Source: Actinotalea fermentans ATCC 43279 = JCM 9966 = DSM 3133 (lineage in GTDB: Bacteria; Actinomycetota; Actinomycetes; Actinomycetales; Cellulomonadaceae). Taken from it: DNA of 50,857 bases. The DNA lies in NCBI GenBank assembly GCA_000767215.1, contig AXCX01000004.1, forward strand, positions 1 to 50,857, in the 5' to 3' direction. The notes under the pieces were generated by a model that worked only from the letters and a program-made list of their open reading frames with translations, made no database searches and was not told where the DNA came from. Shown piece after piece: positions 24,219-33,055 of this stretch. The first letter of the stretch is position 1; the number at the start of each line of letters is the position of its first letter. The translations under genes were made by a program, and so were the position numbers.

Positions 24219-24402
24219 TTCCGCAGGTCAGAGCGTTGTTGATCTTGCCGAGTCGGCTCGGAAGTCGTGGTCATCTGGTCCGCGGGTTGTGAATGCCAAC
24301 CTCAAGGCGAGTCTGGTATCTGCGCAGGTCAGCGGCCCGGACGTCCTCGCCGCGGTCGAGCCGCGCGGGCCGGGTCCGCATCTAGTCCGCATCTAGTCCG
24401 CA
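24219..24402 (+). repeat. Right-arm repeats with degenerate att unit
   Basis: GCAGGTCAG occurs at 24224 and 24324, 100 bp apart. Between them TCCGCGGGTTGTGAATGCC (about 24279) resembles the tRNA core. At 24374-24402 GTCCGCA occurs three times. The 460 bp between cmtR and arsM hold only these att elements and no gene. Confidence 0.6.
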
Positions 24403-24465
24403 CTTGGTCAGCAGCGGGTGACGCCGGCGAGCCGTCACCCGCCCGCGGATGCTGGCCGGTATTGC

Positions 24466-25233
24466 CTACCCCCGGGGCTTCGTCGCCCGGACGATCGCGC
24501 CGTGGAGGCCGTCGGCAACCTCATGGGTGAAGGTGACGTCGGCGCCCTCGAATCCGGCGCTGGCGAGGATCTCCAGGTACTCGGAGCGGGACAGTGCGCC
24601 GGCGATGCAGCCGACGTAGCTGCCGCGTTCGGCGCGTTGGGCGGGGGAGATGTGGTCCTCGGCGACGACGTCGGACACCCCGAACCGCCCGCCGGGCGCC
24701 AGGACTCGGAAGGCCTCGCGGAGGACGGCGGGCTTGTCGACGGAGAGGTTGATGACGCAGTTGGAGATGATGACGTCGATGTCGCCGTCGGCGAAGGGCA
24801 GGTTCTCGATGGCGCCCTCGCGGAACTCGACGTTCGTGGCTCCGGCCTTTGCGGTGTTGGCGCGGGCGAGGTCGAGCATCTCGGGGGTCATGTCGACGCC
24901 GTAGGCGAACCCGGTCGGTCCGACGCGGCGGGCGGAGAGCAGGACGTCGATCCCGCCGCCGGAGCCGAGGTCGAGGACGACGTCGCCTTCGCGTAGCTCG
25001 GCGACCATCAGGGGGTTGCCGCATCCGAGGGAGGCCAGGACTGCCTCGGCCGGCAGTCCCTCGACGTCGTCGGCGGCATAGAGGCCGGCGCCGAACAGGT
25101 CGGCGTCGGCTCCCACCTCTGCACAGCAGCTGGCCGCCCCGTCGGCCGGCCCGCAGCAGCCGCTGCCGACGGCGGTGGCCGCCAGGGCGTAGCGTTCGCG
25201 GACTTCGTCCCTGAGCGCGTCGGTCTCGGTCAC
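24466..25233 (-). CDS. arsM: Arsenite S-adenosylmethionine methyltransferase
   Basis: The 255-residue enzyme methylates As(III) to mono-, di- and trimethyl arsenicals using SAM. The SAM site is VLDLGSGGGIDVLL. Conserved ArsM Cys are seen in SLGCGNPL, SNCVINLS and YVGCIAG. The N-terminus has two extra Cys pairs (GCCGP, SCCAE). The start GTG 25233 has AGGAGGA upstream. It is divergent from arsR and arsP, with a shared operator. MAs(III) made here is the substrate of ArsP. Confidence 0.95.
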   Translation of the reverse strand: MTETDALRDEVRERYALAATAVGSGCCGPADGAASCCAEVGADADLFGAGLYAADDVEGLPAEAVLASLGCGNPLMVAELREGDVVLDLGSGGGIDVLLSARRVGPTGFAYGVDMTPEMLDLARANTAKAGATNVEFREGAIENLPFADGDIDVIISNCVINLSVDKPAVLREAFRVLAPGGRFGVSDVVAEDHISPAQRAERGSYVGCIAGALSRSEYLEILASAGFEGADVTFTHEVADGLHGAIVRATKPRG

Positions 25234-25275
25234 TGGTCCTCCTCAGCGAGGCGCCGCGATCAGGGCGCCGGTTTG

Positions 25276-25293
25276 CATCGACAGGTGTCAATG
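25276..25293. promoter_or_regulatory. ArsR-type operator between arsM and arsR
   Basis: CATCGACA-GG-TGTCAATG is a near-perfect palindrome (7 of 8 pairs), centred between divergent arsM and arsR. It probably controls both. Confidence 0.65.
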
Positions 25294-25347
25294 TACCGGT
25301 GACGTTGGTCCCTCGTCCGCCCGGATCGGCGGTCGTACGTTTCGAGT

Positions 25348-25659
25348 GTGACTGATTCAAGCGTGGTTGATGTGACGCTGACCCGCGCAGAGCGGATCGA
25401 GCTCCTGCAGGCCGTGGCCGATCCGGTGCGGTGGGCGGTGCTGGAGGAGCTCGCGGACACGACCAAGTGCGTCTGTGACATCCGGAAGCGGGTGCCGGTG
25501 CCGGCGAACCTGCTCAGCTACCACTTGAAGGTGCTGCGCGACACCGGGCTCGTGACGGCCACGCGACGCGGTCGGTGGATCGACTACGCCCTCGCCGACG
25601 ACGCCCGCCGGCTCATGCACGCGGCCCTCCCGGGCGGCCCGGCGGAGGGGCCCGCATGA
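25348..25659 (+). CDS. arsR: ArsR family repressor
   Basis: The 103-residue winged-helix protein has the metalloid motif TTKCVCDIRKRV and LLSYHLKVLRDTGLV. It differs from the arsR copies at 21587 and 35305. It starts at GTG 25348 with no clear ribosome site. Its stop overlaps the arsP start (ATGA), so it likely autoregulates arsR-arsP and divergent arsM. Confidence 0.92.
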   Translation: MTDSSVVDVTLTRAERIELLQAVADPVRWAVLEELADTTKCVCDIRKRVPVPANLLSYHLKVLRDTGLVTATRRGRWIDYALADDARRLMHAALPGGPAEGPA

Positions 25660-26702
25660 GCGTCACCGAGCGGCTGCGCGTCACGACCCCGGTCGGTCGA
25701 TGGGTGGGTCTGGGCCTGGCCGCGGCTGCCTGGGCGGGTCTCTACGCGCTCAACGAGGTCGTCTGGACGTGGCTGGTGGGTGACGTCGTGGGGGCGGACC
25801 TCGAGGACCGCGTGCCCGGCGCCGTGCACTTCTTCCTCTACGACGTCTCCAAGATCTTCCTCCTGCTGTCGGGGCTGATGTTCGTCATCGGACTGGCGCG
25901 CGCGAGCCTGGACGTGGAGCGGGCGCGCGCCTACCTCGAGGGCAGGGGCTTGTTCGTGGGCCTGGTCCTGGCGGTGGTCCTCGGTGCGGTGACGCCGTTC
26001 TGCTCGTGCTCGTCGATCCCGTTGTTCATGGGGTTCGTCGCGGCGGGCATCCCGCTGTCGGTGACCCTGACGTTCCTGGTCGCCTCGCCGCTGATCAGTG
26101 AGATCGCAGCGATCATGATCGGCGACCAGTTCGGCTGGGGGATCGCCGCCGCCTACGTGGCCGCCGGGGCGGTCGTCGCGCTGCTGATCGGGTGGGTGTT
26201 CTCCCGCCTGCGCCTGGACCGCTGGGTCGAGGACATGGTCTTCGCGACGAGGATCGCGACCCTGCGTGCCGACGGCCACGTGCCCACGTGGGCCGAGCGC
26301 ATCGACGCCGCCAAGGCCGAGACCCGCGAGATCTTCGGCAAGGTCTGGAAGTGGGTGCTGGTCGGCGTGGCCATCGGCGCGGCGATCCACGGCTGGGTCC
26401 CGGCGGAGTTCTTCGCCGACGTCGCGGGCGCCGACAACCCGCTAGCGGTCCCGATCGTGACGCTCGCGGGCATGCCGCTGTACGTCAACGGCGCGGGCGT
26501 CGTCCCGATCGCCGAAGCCCTGTGGAGCAAGGGCATGCCGCTGGGCACGGTCATGGCCTTCACGATGAGCGCGATCGCCCTGTCGATCCCCGAGGCCGTG
26601 ATGCTCCGCCGCGTCCTCAAGCCGCCGCTGCTCGCGATCTTCTTCGGCGCGGTCGTCGTCGGAATCGTCGCCGTCGGCTACTTCTTCAACGCCGTCCTGT
26701 GA
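25656..26702 (+). CDS. arsP: Permease ArsP for trivalent organoarsenicals
   Basis: The 348-residue permease (DUF318 type) exports methyl-As(III) and aromatic arsenicals. It has about eight helices, the metal-site loop TPFCSCSSIPLFMGF (about 111), and the second conserved motif GMPLYVNGAG (about 272). It is coupled to arsR by ATGA. With ArsM it forms a methylate-and-export route. Confidence 0.92.
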   Translation: MSVTERLRVTTPVGRWVGLGLAAAAWAGLYALNEVVWTWLVGDVVGADLEDRVPGAVHFFLYDVSKIFLLLSGLMFVIGLARASLDVERARAYLEGRGLFVGLVLAVVLGAVTPFCSCSSIPLFMGFVAAGIPLSVTLTFLVASPLISEIAAIMIGDQFGWGIAAAYVAAGAVVALLIGWVFSRLRLDRWVEDMVFATRIATLRADGHVPTWAERIDAAKAETREIFGKVWKWVLVGVAIGAAIHGWVPAEFFADVAGADNPLAVPIVTLAGMPLYVNGAGVVPIAEALWSKGMPLGTVMAFTMSAIALSIPEAVMLRRVLKPPLLAIFFGAVVVGIVAVGYFFNAVL

Positions 26703-26725
26703 CCCACCCACCGAAGGGAACCACC

Positions 26726-26980
26726 ATGAAGATCAAGGTCCTGGGCCCCGGCTGCGCCAACTGCGTCAACCTCGAGAGGGCGACGCGCGAGGCGGTCGCT
26801 GCGCTCGGCATCGACGCCGAGATCGAGAAGGTCACCGACTACGCCGCCATCGTGGGCTACGGCATCATGCGCACCCCCGGCCTCGTGGTCGACGAGCAGG
26901 TCGTGCTCTCCGGCCGCGTTCCGACGGCAGCGCAGGTGCGAGACATCCTCGCGCCGCTCGTCGCCGGCGCTGCCCGGTGA
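26726..26980 (+). CDS. Small thioredoxin-fold protein 1 (CANC)
   Basis: This 84-residue protein follows the pattern of the small redox-active disulfide family often next to ArsP permeases: MKIKVLGPGCANCVNLE, then DYAAIVGYGIMRTPGLVVD with the cis-Pro. It may reduce or carry As at the membrane. The start ATG 26726 has GAAGGGA upstream. The next gene is its paralogue. Confidence 0.88.
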   Translation: MKIKVLGPGCANCVNLERATREAVAALGIDAEIEKVTDYAAIVGYGIMRTPGLVVDEQVVLSGRVPTAAQVRDILAPLVAGAAR

Positions 26981-27032
26981 GCCTCTGACGTCGCCCGCCC
27001 GCCCACTCTGACCGGCCTGACGAGGGACCGAG

Positions 27033-27278
27033 ATGAAGATCACCGTCCTGGGCCCGGGCTGTCCCAGCTGCCTGAGCCTTGAGCGGGCGATGCGCGAGGC
27101 GGTCGCTGCGCTCGACCTGGACGCCGAGCTGGAGATCGTCTCCGACTACGCGGCGATCCTCAGCTACGGGATCATGAGCACCCCCGCGCTGGCGATCGAC
27201 GGGACCGTGGTGGTCGTGGGCCGCGTCCCCAAGGCCGCGGCGCTCCGCGAGCTGCTCTCCCAGGCGGCCGCGCGGTGA
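27033..27278 (+). CDS. Small thioredoxin-fold protein 2 (CPSC)
   Basis: This 81-residue paralogue of the preceding protein shares the core but has the site GPGCPSCLSLE and STPALAID. The pair probably arose by tandem duplication. Its stop overlaps the acr3 start (GTGA). Confidence 0.88.
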   Translation: MKITVLGPGCPSCLSLERAMREAVAALDLDAELEIVSDYAAILSYGIMSTPALAIDGTVVVVGRVPKAAALRELLSQAAAR

Positions 27279-28390
27279 CGGGGCCGATGAGCACGCCCAC
27301 CGGCGCTCCCTCCGGCGACGCCGGTCGCACCACTGCGGTGGGCCCCGCCCGGCTCCAGGCCCATCTGAGCCGATGGTTGATGCTCTACGCGCTCGGTTCG
27401 ATGCTCGTCGGCGTCCTCGTGGGCTACCCCCTGCGGGACTGGACCTCCCGCCACACCGACGACCTGGGGACGGTCACCACGATCTCGGTGTTCCTGGTGA
27501 TCTACCCGATGATGGTCAACCTCCGCGTGGAGGCCTTGGCCCGTGCCGGGCGCAACGTGCGCGGGCTCGCTCTGGCGCTGGTCTACAACTTCGTGTGGGC
27601 GCCCGCGGTCGGCTTCGTGCTCGCGCGGCTCTTCCTGCACGACCACCTGCTTGCGCTCGGGTTCCTGCTGGTCATGGTGGTGCCGTGCTCGAGCATGAGC
27701 ATCGCCTACACGGGCCTGGCCAAGGGTGACGTCGAGCTGGCGACGGTGGTCGTCGGGACGAGCTTCGTCCTGGCCGTGGTCGTGGTGCCGGCATGGATGG
27801 CGGTCTTCGCCTCCGGGTACGACCTGGACGTGCCGATCGGCTCGATGGTCGTGTCCATCGTCACGGTGCTGATCGGGCCGATGATCGCCGGGTGGCTCAC
27901 GCGGGTGGGCGTCGCCCGGTGGCGGGGCCCGGCCGTCATGGGGCGCCTTCAGCCCGCCTTCTCCGCGGCGTCGATGCTCGCGATGTTCGCCACGATCTTC
28001 GGCATCTTCTTCAGCAAGGCCACGATTATCGTGGACCGCTGGAGCACCGTCCTGCTCCTGCTCGTGCCCAACGCCCTGTTCATGGCGCTGACCTTGGGTG
28101 TGGCGACCTGGGTGAACCGTCGGCTCGGGCTGAGCTACGAGCAGTCGGTCGCGGTCGTGTTCGCCTCCGCGGGCAAGAACAACGCCACCGCCATCGCGAT
28201 CGCCGCGACCGCCTTCTCACCGCTGGTCGCTGTGCCGGCGGCCACGATGCCGATCTTCCAGGTGATCTTGATGGTCGGCTTCCTCCGGCTCGCGCCCCGG
28301 GTTCGCGCGTACTACGCGCCGCGCATCACCCGCCCGACTCCCGGCGCGGCATCGCCGGCCGGTCACCTCGAAGAATTGGAGAAGACATGA
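27275..28390 (+). CDS. acr3: Arsenite exporter Acr3
   Basis: This 371-residue BASS-family protein exports As(III). It has ten helices in outline, with the Acr3 signatures MVVPCSSMSIAYTGLAKGD (Cys in helix 4) and FASAGKNNATAIAIA (helix 9). Acr3 works without ArsA in most hosts. Start GTG 27275 overlaps the previous gene and the stop overlaps the next one, so it lies in a tight operon. Confidence 0.93.
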   Translation: MTGPMSTPTGAPSGDAGRTTAVGPARLQAHLSRWLMLYALGSMLVGVLVGYPLRDWTSRHTDDLGTVTTISVFLVIYPMMVNLRVEALARAGRNVRGLALALVYNFVWAPAVGFVLARLFLHDHLLALGFLLVMVVPCSSMSIAYTGLAKGDVELATVVVGTSFVLAVVVVPAWMAVFASGYDLDVPIGSMVVSIVTVLIGPMIAGWLTRVGVARWRGPAVMGRLQPAFSAASMLAMFATIFGIFFSKATIIVDRWSTVLLLLVPNALFMALTLGVATWVNRRLGLSYEQSVAVVFASAGKNNATAIAIAATAFSPLVAVPAATMPIFQVILMVGFLRLAPRVRAYYAPRITRPTPGAASPAGHLEELEKT

Positions 28391-28722
28391 CCAGCACGGC
28401 CCCCGCCCGCACGCCGATGGACATCCTCGGCGCGGTCTCGCCCGAAGGCGCCAGCACCTACCTGGCGCACCGCGCCGCGATCATGGACAACCCTGCGCTC
28501 AGCGCGCTGCCGACCAAGGACAAGCTCCTCATCGGGATCGGCGTCGCCGCCGCGCTGCAGTCCTCGACGTGCACCCTCATGTGGACCCGGCAGGCCAAGA
28601 ACGCCGGTGCCAGCGACGCCGAGATCGCCGAGGCGGTGCTGGTCGCCCGGTTGATGAAGATGGCCACCGTGAACGACACCGCAGCCGACGCCCTCGCCTG
28701 GCTCGAAGCCCAGCAGCAGTAG
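28387..28722 (+). CDS. Carboxymuconolactone decarboxylase/AhpD-like protein
   Basis: This 111-residue protein has the AhpD-like helix pattern (KDKLLIGIGVAAALQSSTC then LMWTRQAKNAGASDAEIAEAV). The usual CxxC appears as CTLM, with only the first Cys, so disulfide-reductase activity is doubtful. It overlaps the acr3 stop. Some As loci carry such proteins; the role is unknown. Confidence 0.85.
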   Translation: MTSTAPARTPMDILGAVSPEGASTYLAHRAAIMDNPALSALPTKDKLLIGIGVAAALQSSTCTLMWTRQAKNAGASDAEIAEAVLVARLMKMATVNDTAADALAWLEAQQQ

Positions 28723-28750
28723 CCGTCGCACCCGGCAGGAGGAAGAGCCC

Positions 28751-29509
28751 GTGGACACCGGCACGATCATCGTCGTCGCGGTCGGCCTGCTCGCGCTCTC
28801 GGTCGCCTCGGGGATGCTCGGGCTCGGCGTCGCGTTCGCCGCCGTGCCGTTCCTGGGCTTCTTCATGGGCGACCTGGTGCACGAGGTGCAGCCGCTGAGC
28901 CTGTTCCTGAACGGGGTGACCGCGATCTTCGCGGCGGTCGGATTCGCCAAGAGCGGCCTGGTCGCGTGGCGGCCTGCGCTGATGCTCACCGCGGTGACGG
29001 CCGTCGGCGCCCCGCTCGGCTCCTGGCTGGCGCAGGGCACCAGCCAGGCGTGGCTGTGGGGCCTCTACCTGGTCGCCGTGGCGTACCTCGCCTTCCGGAT
29101 GTTCCAGAAGGGAGGGGGCCCGAGGGAGGGTGCCGCCCAGCATCCCCGGCTCGGCCTTGCCCTGATCCTCGCGGTCCCGATCTCGGTCGTGGCGGGCCTG
29201 CTGGGCGTGGGGCCGGGCTTCCTGCTGATGCCTGTGCTGATCCTCGCCGGGTACGAGCCGAAGCTTGCCGCGGGCATCAACGCCGTGGCCGTGACGATGC
29301 CCTCGTTCACCGCGCTGATCCCGCACGTGGACACCGCCGAGGTGGACCTGCGCGTGGCCACCGTCCTGGTGGTCGTCGGCGCCGCAGGTTCCTTCCTCGG
29401 GGCCCGGCTGACCAGCCGGTTCGTCTCCGGCCCCACGCTCAAGCGGGTATTCGGCATCCTCATCGTCGTCATGACGGCCGTGAAGATCGTCACGATGGCG
29501 GTGGGCTGA
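28751..29509 (+). CDS. Sulfite exporter TauE/SafE family protein
   Basis: This 252-residue membrane protein has the duplicated TauE/SafE pattern (SGMLGLGVAFAAVPFLG and GLLGVGPGFLLMPVL) in about eight helices. Members export sulfite or other organosulfur anions. Why it sits in an arsenic operon is unclear; sulfur flux or a thio-arsenic species are possible. The start is GTG 28751. Confidence 0.85.
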   Translation: MDTGTIIVVAVGLLALSVASGMLGLGVAFAAVPFLGFFMGDLVHEVQPLSLFLNGVTAIFAAVGFAKSGLVAWRPALMLTAVTAVGAPLGSWLAQGTSQAWLWGLYLVAVAYLAFRMFQKGGGPREGAAQHPRLGLALILAVPISVVAGLLGVGPGFLLMPVLILAGYEPKLAAGINAVAVTMPSFTALIPHVDTAEVDLRVATVLVVVGAAGSFLGARLTSRFVSGPTLKRVFGILIVVMTAVKIVTMAVG

Positions 29510-29553
29510 CGGGGTGAATGCGGCGAAGCTGGAGTCTTGAAGGGACGCTGAGA

Positions 29554-29904
29554 GTGAAGTCGGAGATCGCCGCGACGCGGACCCCGCGTCCGTCCTGCGC
29601 ATTGGTGGGCAGCTCGATCACGGACGCGGAGGCGGCCGAGCTCGCCCACCGCCTCAGGGCGATCGCCGAGCCGGGCCGGCTCCGCCTGCTCTCGCTGATC
29701 GCAGCGCACGAGAACCACGAGGCATGCGTCGCCGACCTCACAGATCTCGTCGGGCTCAGTCAGCCGACCGTCTCCCATCACCTGAAGGTCCTCGTCGAGG
29801 CCAGGTTCGTGACGCGCTCCAAGCGCGGCGTCTTCGTCTACTACGCGCTCGAGCCGGACGCCCTCGGCATCCTCGGCCGACAGGTGGAGGCCACCTGCTG
29901 CTGA
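29554..29904 (+). CDS. arsR: ArsR family regulator
   Basis: The 116-residue repressor has HEACVADLTDLVGLSQ, PTVSHHLKVLVEARFV, the wing GVFVYYALE and a C-terminal VEATCC. The single Cys near helix 3 and the terminal Cys pair are candidate As(III) ligands. Start GTG 29554 is preferred; ATG 29518 would add 12 residues. It ends the plus-strand operon and converges on arsC. Confidence 0.88.
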   Translation: MKSEIAATRTPRPSCALVGSSITDAEAAELAHRLRAIAEPGRLRLLSLIAAHENHEACVADLTDLVGLSQPTVSHHLKVLVEARFVTRSKRGVFVYYALEPDALGILGRQVEATCC

Positions 29905-29937
29905 CAGCCCGTTCCACGATCGTCCGGACCGTCGTGC

Positions 29938-29955
29938 ACGCACTTCGGCGTGCGT
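29938..29955. terminator. Hairpin between convergent arsR and arsC
   Basis: ACGCAC and GTGCGT (6 bp) flank TTCGGC. It lies in a 63-bp gap between convergent stops. Confidence 0.5.
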
Positions 29956-29967
29956 ATGTGTGACGAC

Positions 29968-30405
29968 TCAGGCGCGCGCCACCGGGACGCCGAGCTCGCC
30001 GAGCAGCGCCTCGACCCGACCGCGGATCTCATCGCGGATGGGGCGGACGGAGTCGATCCCCTGGCCGGCCGGGTCGTCCAGCTTCCAGTCCTCGTAGCGC
30101 TTGCCGGGGAAGATCGGGCAGACATCGCCGCAGCCCATCGTGATCACGACGTCGGAGGCCTGGACCGCCTCTGTGGTGAGCACCTTGGGCTGCTCGGCGC
30201 GGATGTCCACGCCCTCCTCGAGCATCGCCTCGACGGCGACCGGGTTGATCTGGTCGGCGGGCATGGACCCTGCGGACCGGACCTCGACTGCGCCGCCGGA
30301 CAGGTAGGTCAGCCAGCCGGCCGCCATCTGCGATCGTCCGGCGTTGTGCACGCAGACGAACAGCACGCTGGGGCGGGTGGTCTGCGGTGCGGTCTGGTCG
30401 GTCAC
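29968..30405 (-). CDS. arsC: Arsenate reductase, LMW-phosphatase fold, mycothiol type
   Basis: The 145-residue enzyme reduces As(V) to As(III). The P-loop is VCVHNAGRSQMA, and GCGDVCPIFPGKRYEDW follows, as in actinobacterial ArsC enzymes that use mycothiol and mycoredoxin. A catalytic Asp lies in LDDPAGQG. It is 26 bp downstream of the ArsR-ArsC fusion gene on the same strand. Confidence 0.93.
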   Translation of the reverse strand: MTDQTAPQTTRPSVLFVCVHNAGRSQMAAGWLTYLSGGAVEVRSAGSMPADQINPVAVEAMLEEGVDIRAEQPKVLTTEAVQASDVVITMGCGDVCPIFPGKRYEDWKLDDPAGQGIDSVRPIRDEIRGRVEALLGELGVPVARA

Positions 30406-30431
30406 GCTGGGTCCTCCTGGATGGGTGTGGG

Positions 30432-31448
30432 TCAGGTGTCGGTGGAGATCGGCTGGTCGAGCAGCTCGACGGCCAGCGCCCGCACACGGGCGTCGATCTC
30501 GTCGCGGATGGCGCGCACCCCCTCGGGGGACGCGAGGGCGGGGTCCCCGAGCGCCCAGTCCTCGTAGCGCTTACCCGGGAAGACGGGGCAGACGTCGCCG
30601 CAGCCCATCGTGATCACCACGTCCGCGGCACGCACGGCGTCGTCAGTCAAGGGCTTGGGGAACGGGGTCTCGGCGTCGGGGCCCAGGATCTCCTCCAGCA
30701 GGGGCTGGACGGTGGGGTGGATCTCGTCCGCCGGGTGCGAACCGGCGGAGCGGATGACGACGGCGTCGCCGACGTAGTGGCGCAGCAGGGCGGCGGCCAG
30801 CTGGGACCGCCCGGCGTTGGCCACGCACACGAAGAGCACCTGCGGCCGACGGACCGTGGCGCTCTGGCCCTCCACCCGGCGCAGGTCGTCCAGGCGCTGC
30901 TTGGCGAACCGTTCGGCGAGCACCGGGACGTATCTGGTGACGCGCGCGGTGCGCAGGAGCGCCGTGTAGGACTCGCGGACCGTCCGCACGACGACGTCGC
31001 GGGTCAGGTCGCCATAGCGCTCGACCAGCTTCTCGCCGACGCGGTCGATGAGCTCGTCCGCGTGCCGCAACGGGTCGATCCCGCCCAGCCGCTCGGGGAC
31101 GTCGGGACGGCGCTGGGAACCAAGGCGCGCGGCCACTGGGGCGAAGGCCTCGAGCAGCACGGTCACGGCCTGCTGGACGTCCGTGGCCAGCCGGTAGTAG
31201 ACGGCGCTGGCCCGGCGGTCCGAGACGAGCAGGCCCGCCTCCTTGAGCACCCGCAGGTGGTGGGAGACGGTCGGCGCGGTGACTTCCGTCATCGCGGCAA
31301 GCTCACCGGCCGACACCTCACCGGCGTCCGCGGTGGCGATGGCCGAAAGAACGCGCAGGCGGATCGGATCGCCGATGGCGCGCAGTGCCTCGGCGAGCGC
31401 CTCCGCCACCCCCGAGCCGATGGCCCGCTCTCGTGCTCCTGTCGCCAT
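30432..31448 (-). CDS. ArsR - helical domain - ArsC fusion protein
   Basis: The 338-residue protein has three domains. Residues 1-105 are an ArsR winged helix (TAPTVSHHLRVLKEAGLL, YYRL wing) with no Cys. Residues about 120-200 are a helical domain found before phosphatase-like ArsC enzymes (RHADELIDRVGEKLVERYGD). Residues about 205-338 are an arsenate reductase (VCVANAGRSQLA, GCGDVCPVFPGKRYEDW). It may repress its own operon and change state with As(V)/As(III) turnover; that is inference. A large palindrome lies 14 bp upstream. Confidence 0.92.
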   Translation of the reverse strand: MATGARERAIGSGVAEALAEALRAIGDPIRLRVLSAIATADAGEVSAGELAAMTEVTAPTVSHHLRVLKEAGLLVSDRRASAVYYRLATDVQQAVTVLLEAFAPVAARLGSQRRPDVPERLGGIDPLRHADELIDRVGEKLVERYGDLTRDVVVRTVRESYTALLRTARVTRYVPVLAERFAKQRLDDLRRVEGQSATVRRPQVLFVCVANAGRSQLAAALLRHYVGDAVVIRSAGSHPADEIHPTVQPLLEEILGPDAETPFPKPLTDDAVRAADVVITMGCGDVCPVFPGKRYEDWALGDPALASPEGVRAIRDEIDARVRALAVELLDQPISTDT

Positions 31449-31461
31449 CCGGTCCTCCCGT

Positions 31462-31499
31462 GGATTCGAGGCTAGTCTAATTAGACTGGGCTCGAATCC
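31462..31499. promoter_or_regulatory. 38-bp palindromic operator upstream of the ArsR-ArsC fusion
   Basis: Outer arms GGATTCGAG and CTCGAATCC are perfect. The centre AGTCTAATTAGACT is a perfect 14-bp palindrome. Only the three-base GCT/GGG linkers fail to pair. It may be an operator, and could also end the upstream arsB transcript. Confidence 0.7.
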
Positions 31500-31508
31500 G
31501 CAACGAGG

Positions 31509-32978
31509 CTAGGCACCGACCACCATGAGCCAGCCCACCAGTGCAAGGAGCGTCACGGCGAGCACCGGGATGGTCAGGACGATGCCGACCTTGAAGTAGG
31601 TGCCCCAGCCGATGTGCATGCCCTTGCGGTCCAGGACGTGCAGCCACAGCAGGGTCGCAAGGCTGCCGATCGGGGTGATCTTCGGCCCCAGGTCGGCCCC
31701 GATGACGTTCGCGTAGACCATCAGCTCGTGCGTGATCCCGGTCGCGCCGGCCGCGTCGATGCCCAGGGCGGCGACCAGGACGGTGGGCATGTTGTTCATC
31801 ACCGAGGACATGCCTGCGACGAGGAAGCCGGTGCCGCCGGCTGCGGCGAACGGGCCCTGGTCGCCGAACCAGGCGAACACCTCGCCGAGGGAGTCGGTCA
31901 GGCCCTGGTTGCGCAGCCCGTAGACGACCAGGTACATGCCCAGGCTGAACAGGACGACCTGCCACGGCGCCGAGCGCAGCACGGGCGCGATCGGGATGTG
32001 CACGCTCGGCTTGGTCCGCGCTGGCGCCGGCTCGTGATGTCCGGCGCCCGTGTCCAGGGCGTGGTCGTGGATGTCGTCGTGCACCACGCCTGAGCGGGCG
32101 TGGTCGTGGGCCGGTTCGACGACGCCCTCGACGTCGACGGTCAGCAGCGTGGGTGCCAGGCGGGCGAAGGCCCAGGCAGGCTTGCGGGCGGCGATCAGGA
32201 CGATGGCGACAGCCCCGAGCCCGGCGACGGCGGCGATCGGGACGCCGAGCGGGTCGGCGACGAAGTACCCGACCAGCAGCACAGCCAGGACGACCCACCC
32301 CGCGCGGAAGGTCAGGTGGTCGTGGACGACGTCGGCCGGACGGGCCAGGTCGGCGACGTCGTAGCGGCCGGGGATCGCCTTGCGGAAGTACACGCGCAGG
32401 ACGAGCAGGCTGGCGGCGAGTGAGGCGAGGCTGACGGGGATCATCACCAGGGCGTAGCGGCCGAAGCCGATGCCGAAGAAGTCGGCCGAGACGATGTTGA
32501 CCAGGTTCGACACCACCAGCGGCAGGCTCGTGGTGTCGGCGATGAACCCGGTGGCCATCACGAACGCGAAGGCCGCCTTGGGGTCGAACTTCAGCGCCAG
32601 GAGCATCTGGTAGACGATCGGCGTCAGGATCAACGCAGCGCCGTCGTTGGCGAACACCGCGGCGATCGCGGCACCCAGGACCACGATGAGGTTGAACAGC
32701 ATCCGTCCGTTGCCGCGGCCCCACCGGGCCACGTGCAGCGCCGACCACTCGAACGTCCCGGCCTCGTCGAGCACGAGGGAGATGATGATCACCGCGACGA
32801 ACGTGAGCGTCGCGTTCCACACGATCACCCAGACGTCGGGCACGTCGCCGAGCTGAACGACCCCGGTGATCAGGGCGAGGGCGGCACCGCCGAGGGCGCT
32901 CCACCCGATGCCCAGCCCGCGGGGCTGCCAGATGACCAGGGTCAAGGTGAGCACGAAGATGACGACGGCGAGCAGCAC
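31509..32978 (-). CDS. arsB: Arsenite efflux pump ArsB with His-rich loop
   Basis: The 489-residue membrane protein of the ArsB/ion-transporter class has about 12 helices. Typical motifs are [26 protein letters not shown] and [12 protein letters not shown]. It exports As(III), alone or with ArsA. It is about 60 residues longer than standard ArsB; the extra is a central cytoplasmic loop (about 283-322) with [18 protein letters not shown] and GHHEP. Start ATG 32978; the arsA copy 2 stop lies 78 bp upstream. Confidence 0.92.
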   Translation of the reverse strand: MLLAVVIFVLTLTLVIWQPRGLGIGWSALGGAALALITGVVQLGDVPDVWVIVWNATLTFVAVIIISLVLDEAGTFEWSALHVARWGRGNGRMLFNLIVVLGAAIAAVFANDGAALILTPIVYQMLLALKFDPKAAFAFVMATGFIADTTSLPLVVSNLVNIVSADFFGIGFGRYALVMIPVSLASLAASLLVLRVYFRKAIPGRYDVADLARPADVVHDHLTFRAGWVVLAVLLVGYFVADPLGVPIAAVAGLGAVAIVLIAARKPAWAFARLAPTLLTVDVEGVVEPAHDHARSGVVHDDIHDHALDTGAGHHEPAPARTKPSVHIPIAPVLRSAPWQVVLFSLGMYLVVYGLRNQGLTDSLGEVFAWFGDQGPFAAAGGTGFLVAGMSSVMNNMPTVLVAALGIDAAGATGITHELMVYANVIGADLGPKITPIGSLATLLWLHVLDRKGMHIGWGTYFKVGIVLTIPVLAVTLLALVGWLMVVGA

Positions 32979-33055
32979 GGGCGGGTCTCCAAGCGCGGGT
33001 CGGTTGGGGCGCCGCGAGGCGCGGCACTGAGTTCGGTGGACAGGTCAGGCGGGCG

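Noticed and set aside
25276-25293. MerR-type promoter operator
   Set aside because: The palindrome fits an ArsR site and the adjacent regulator is ArsR; no MerR gene is present.
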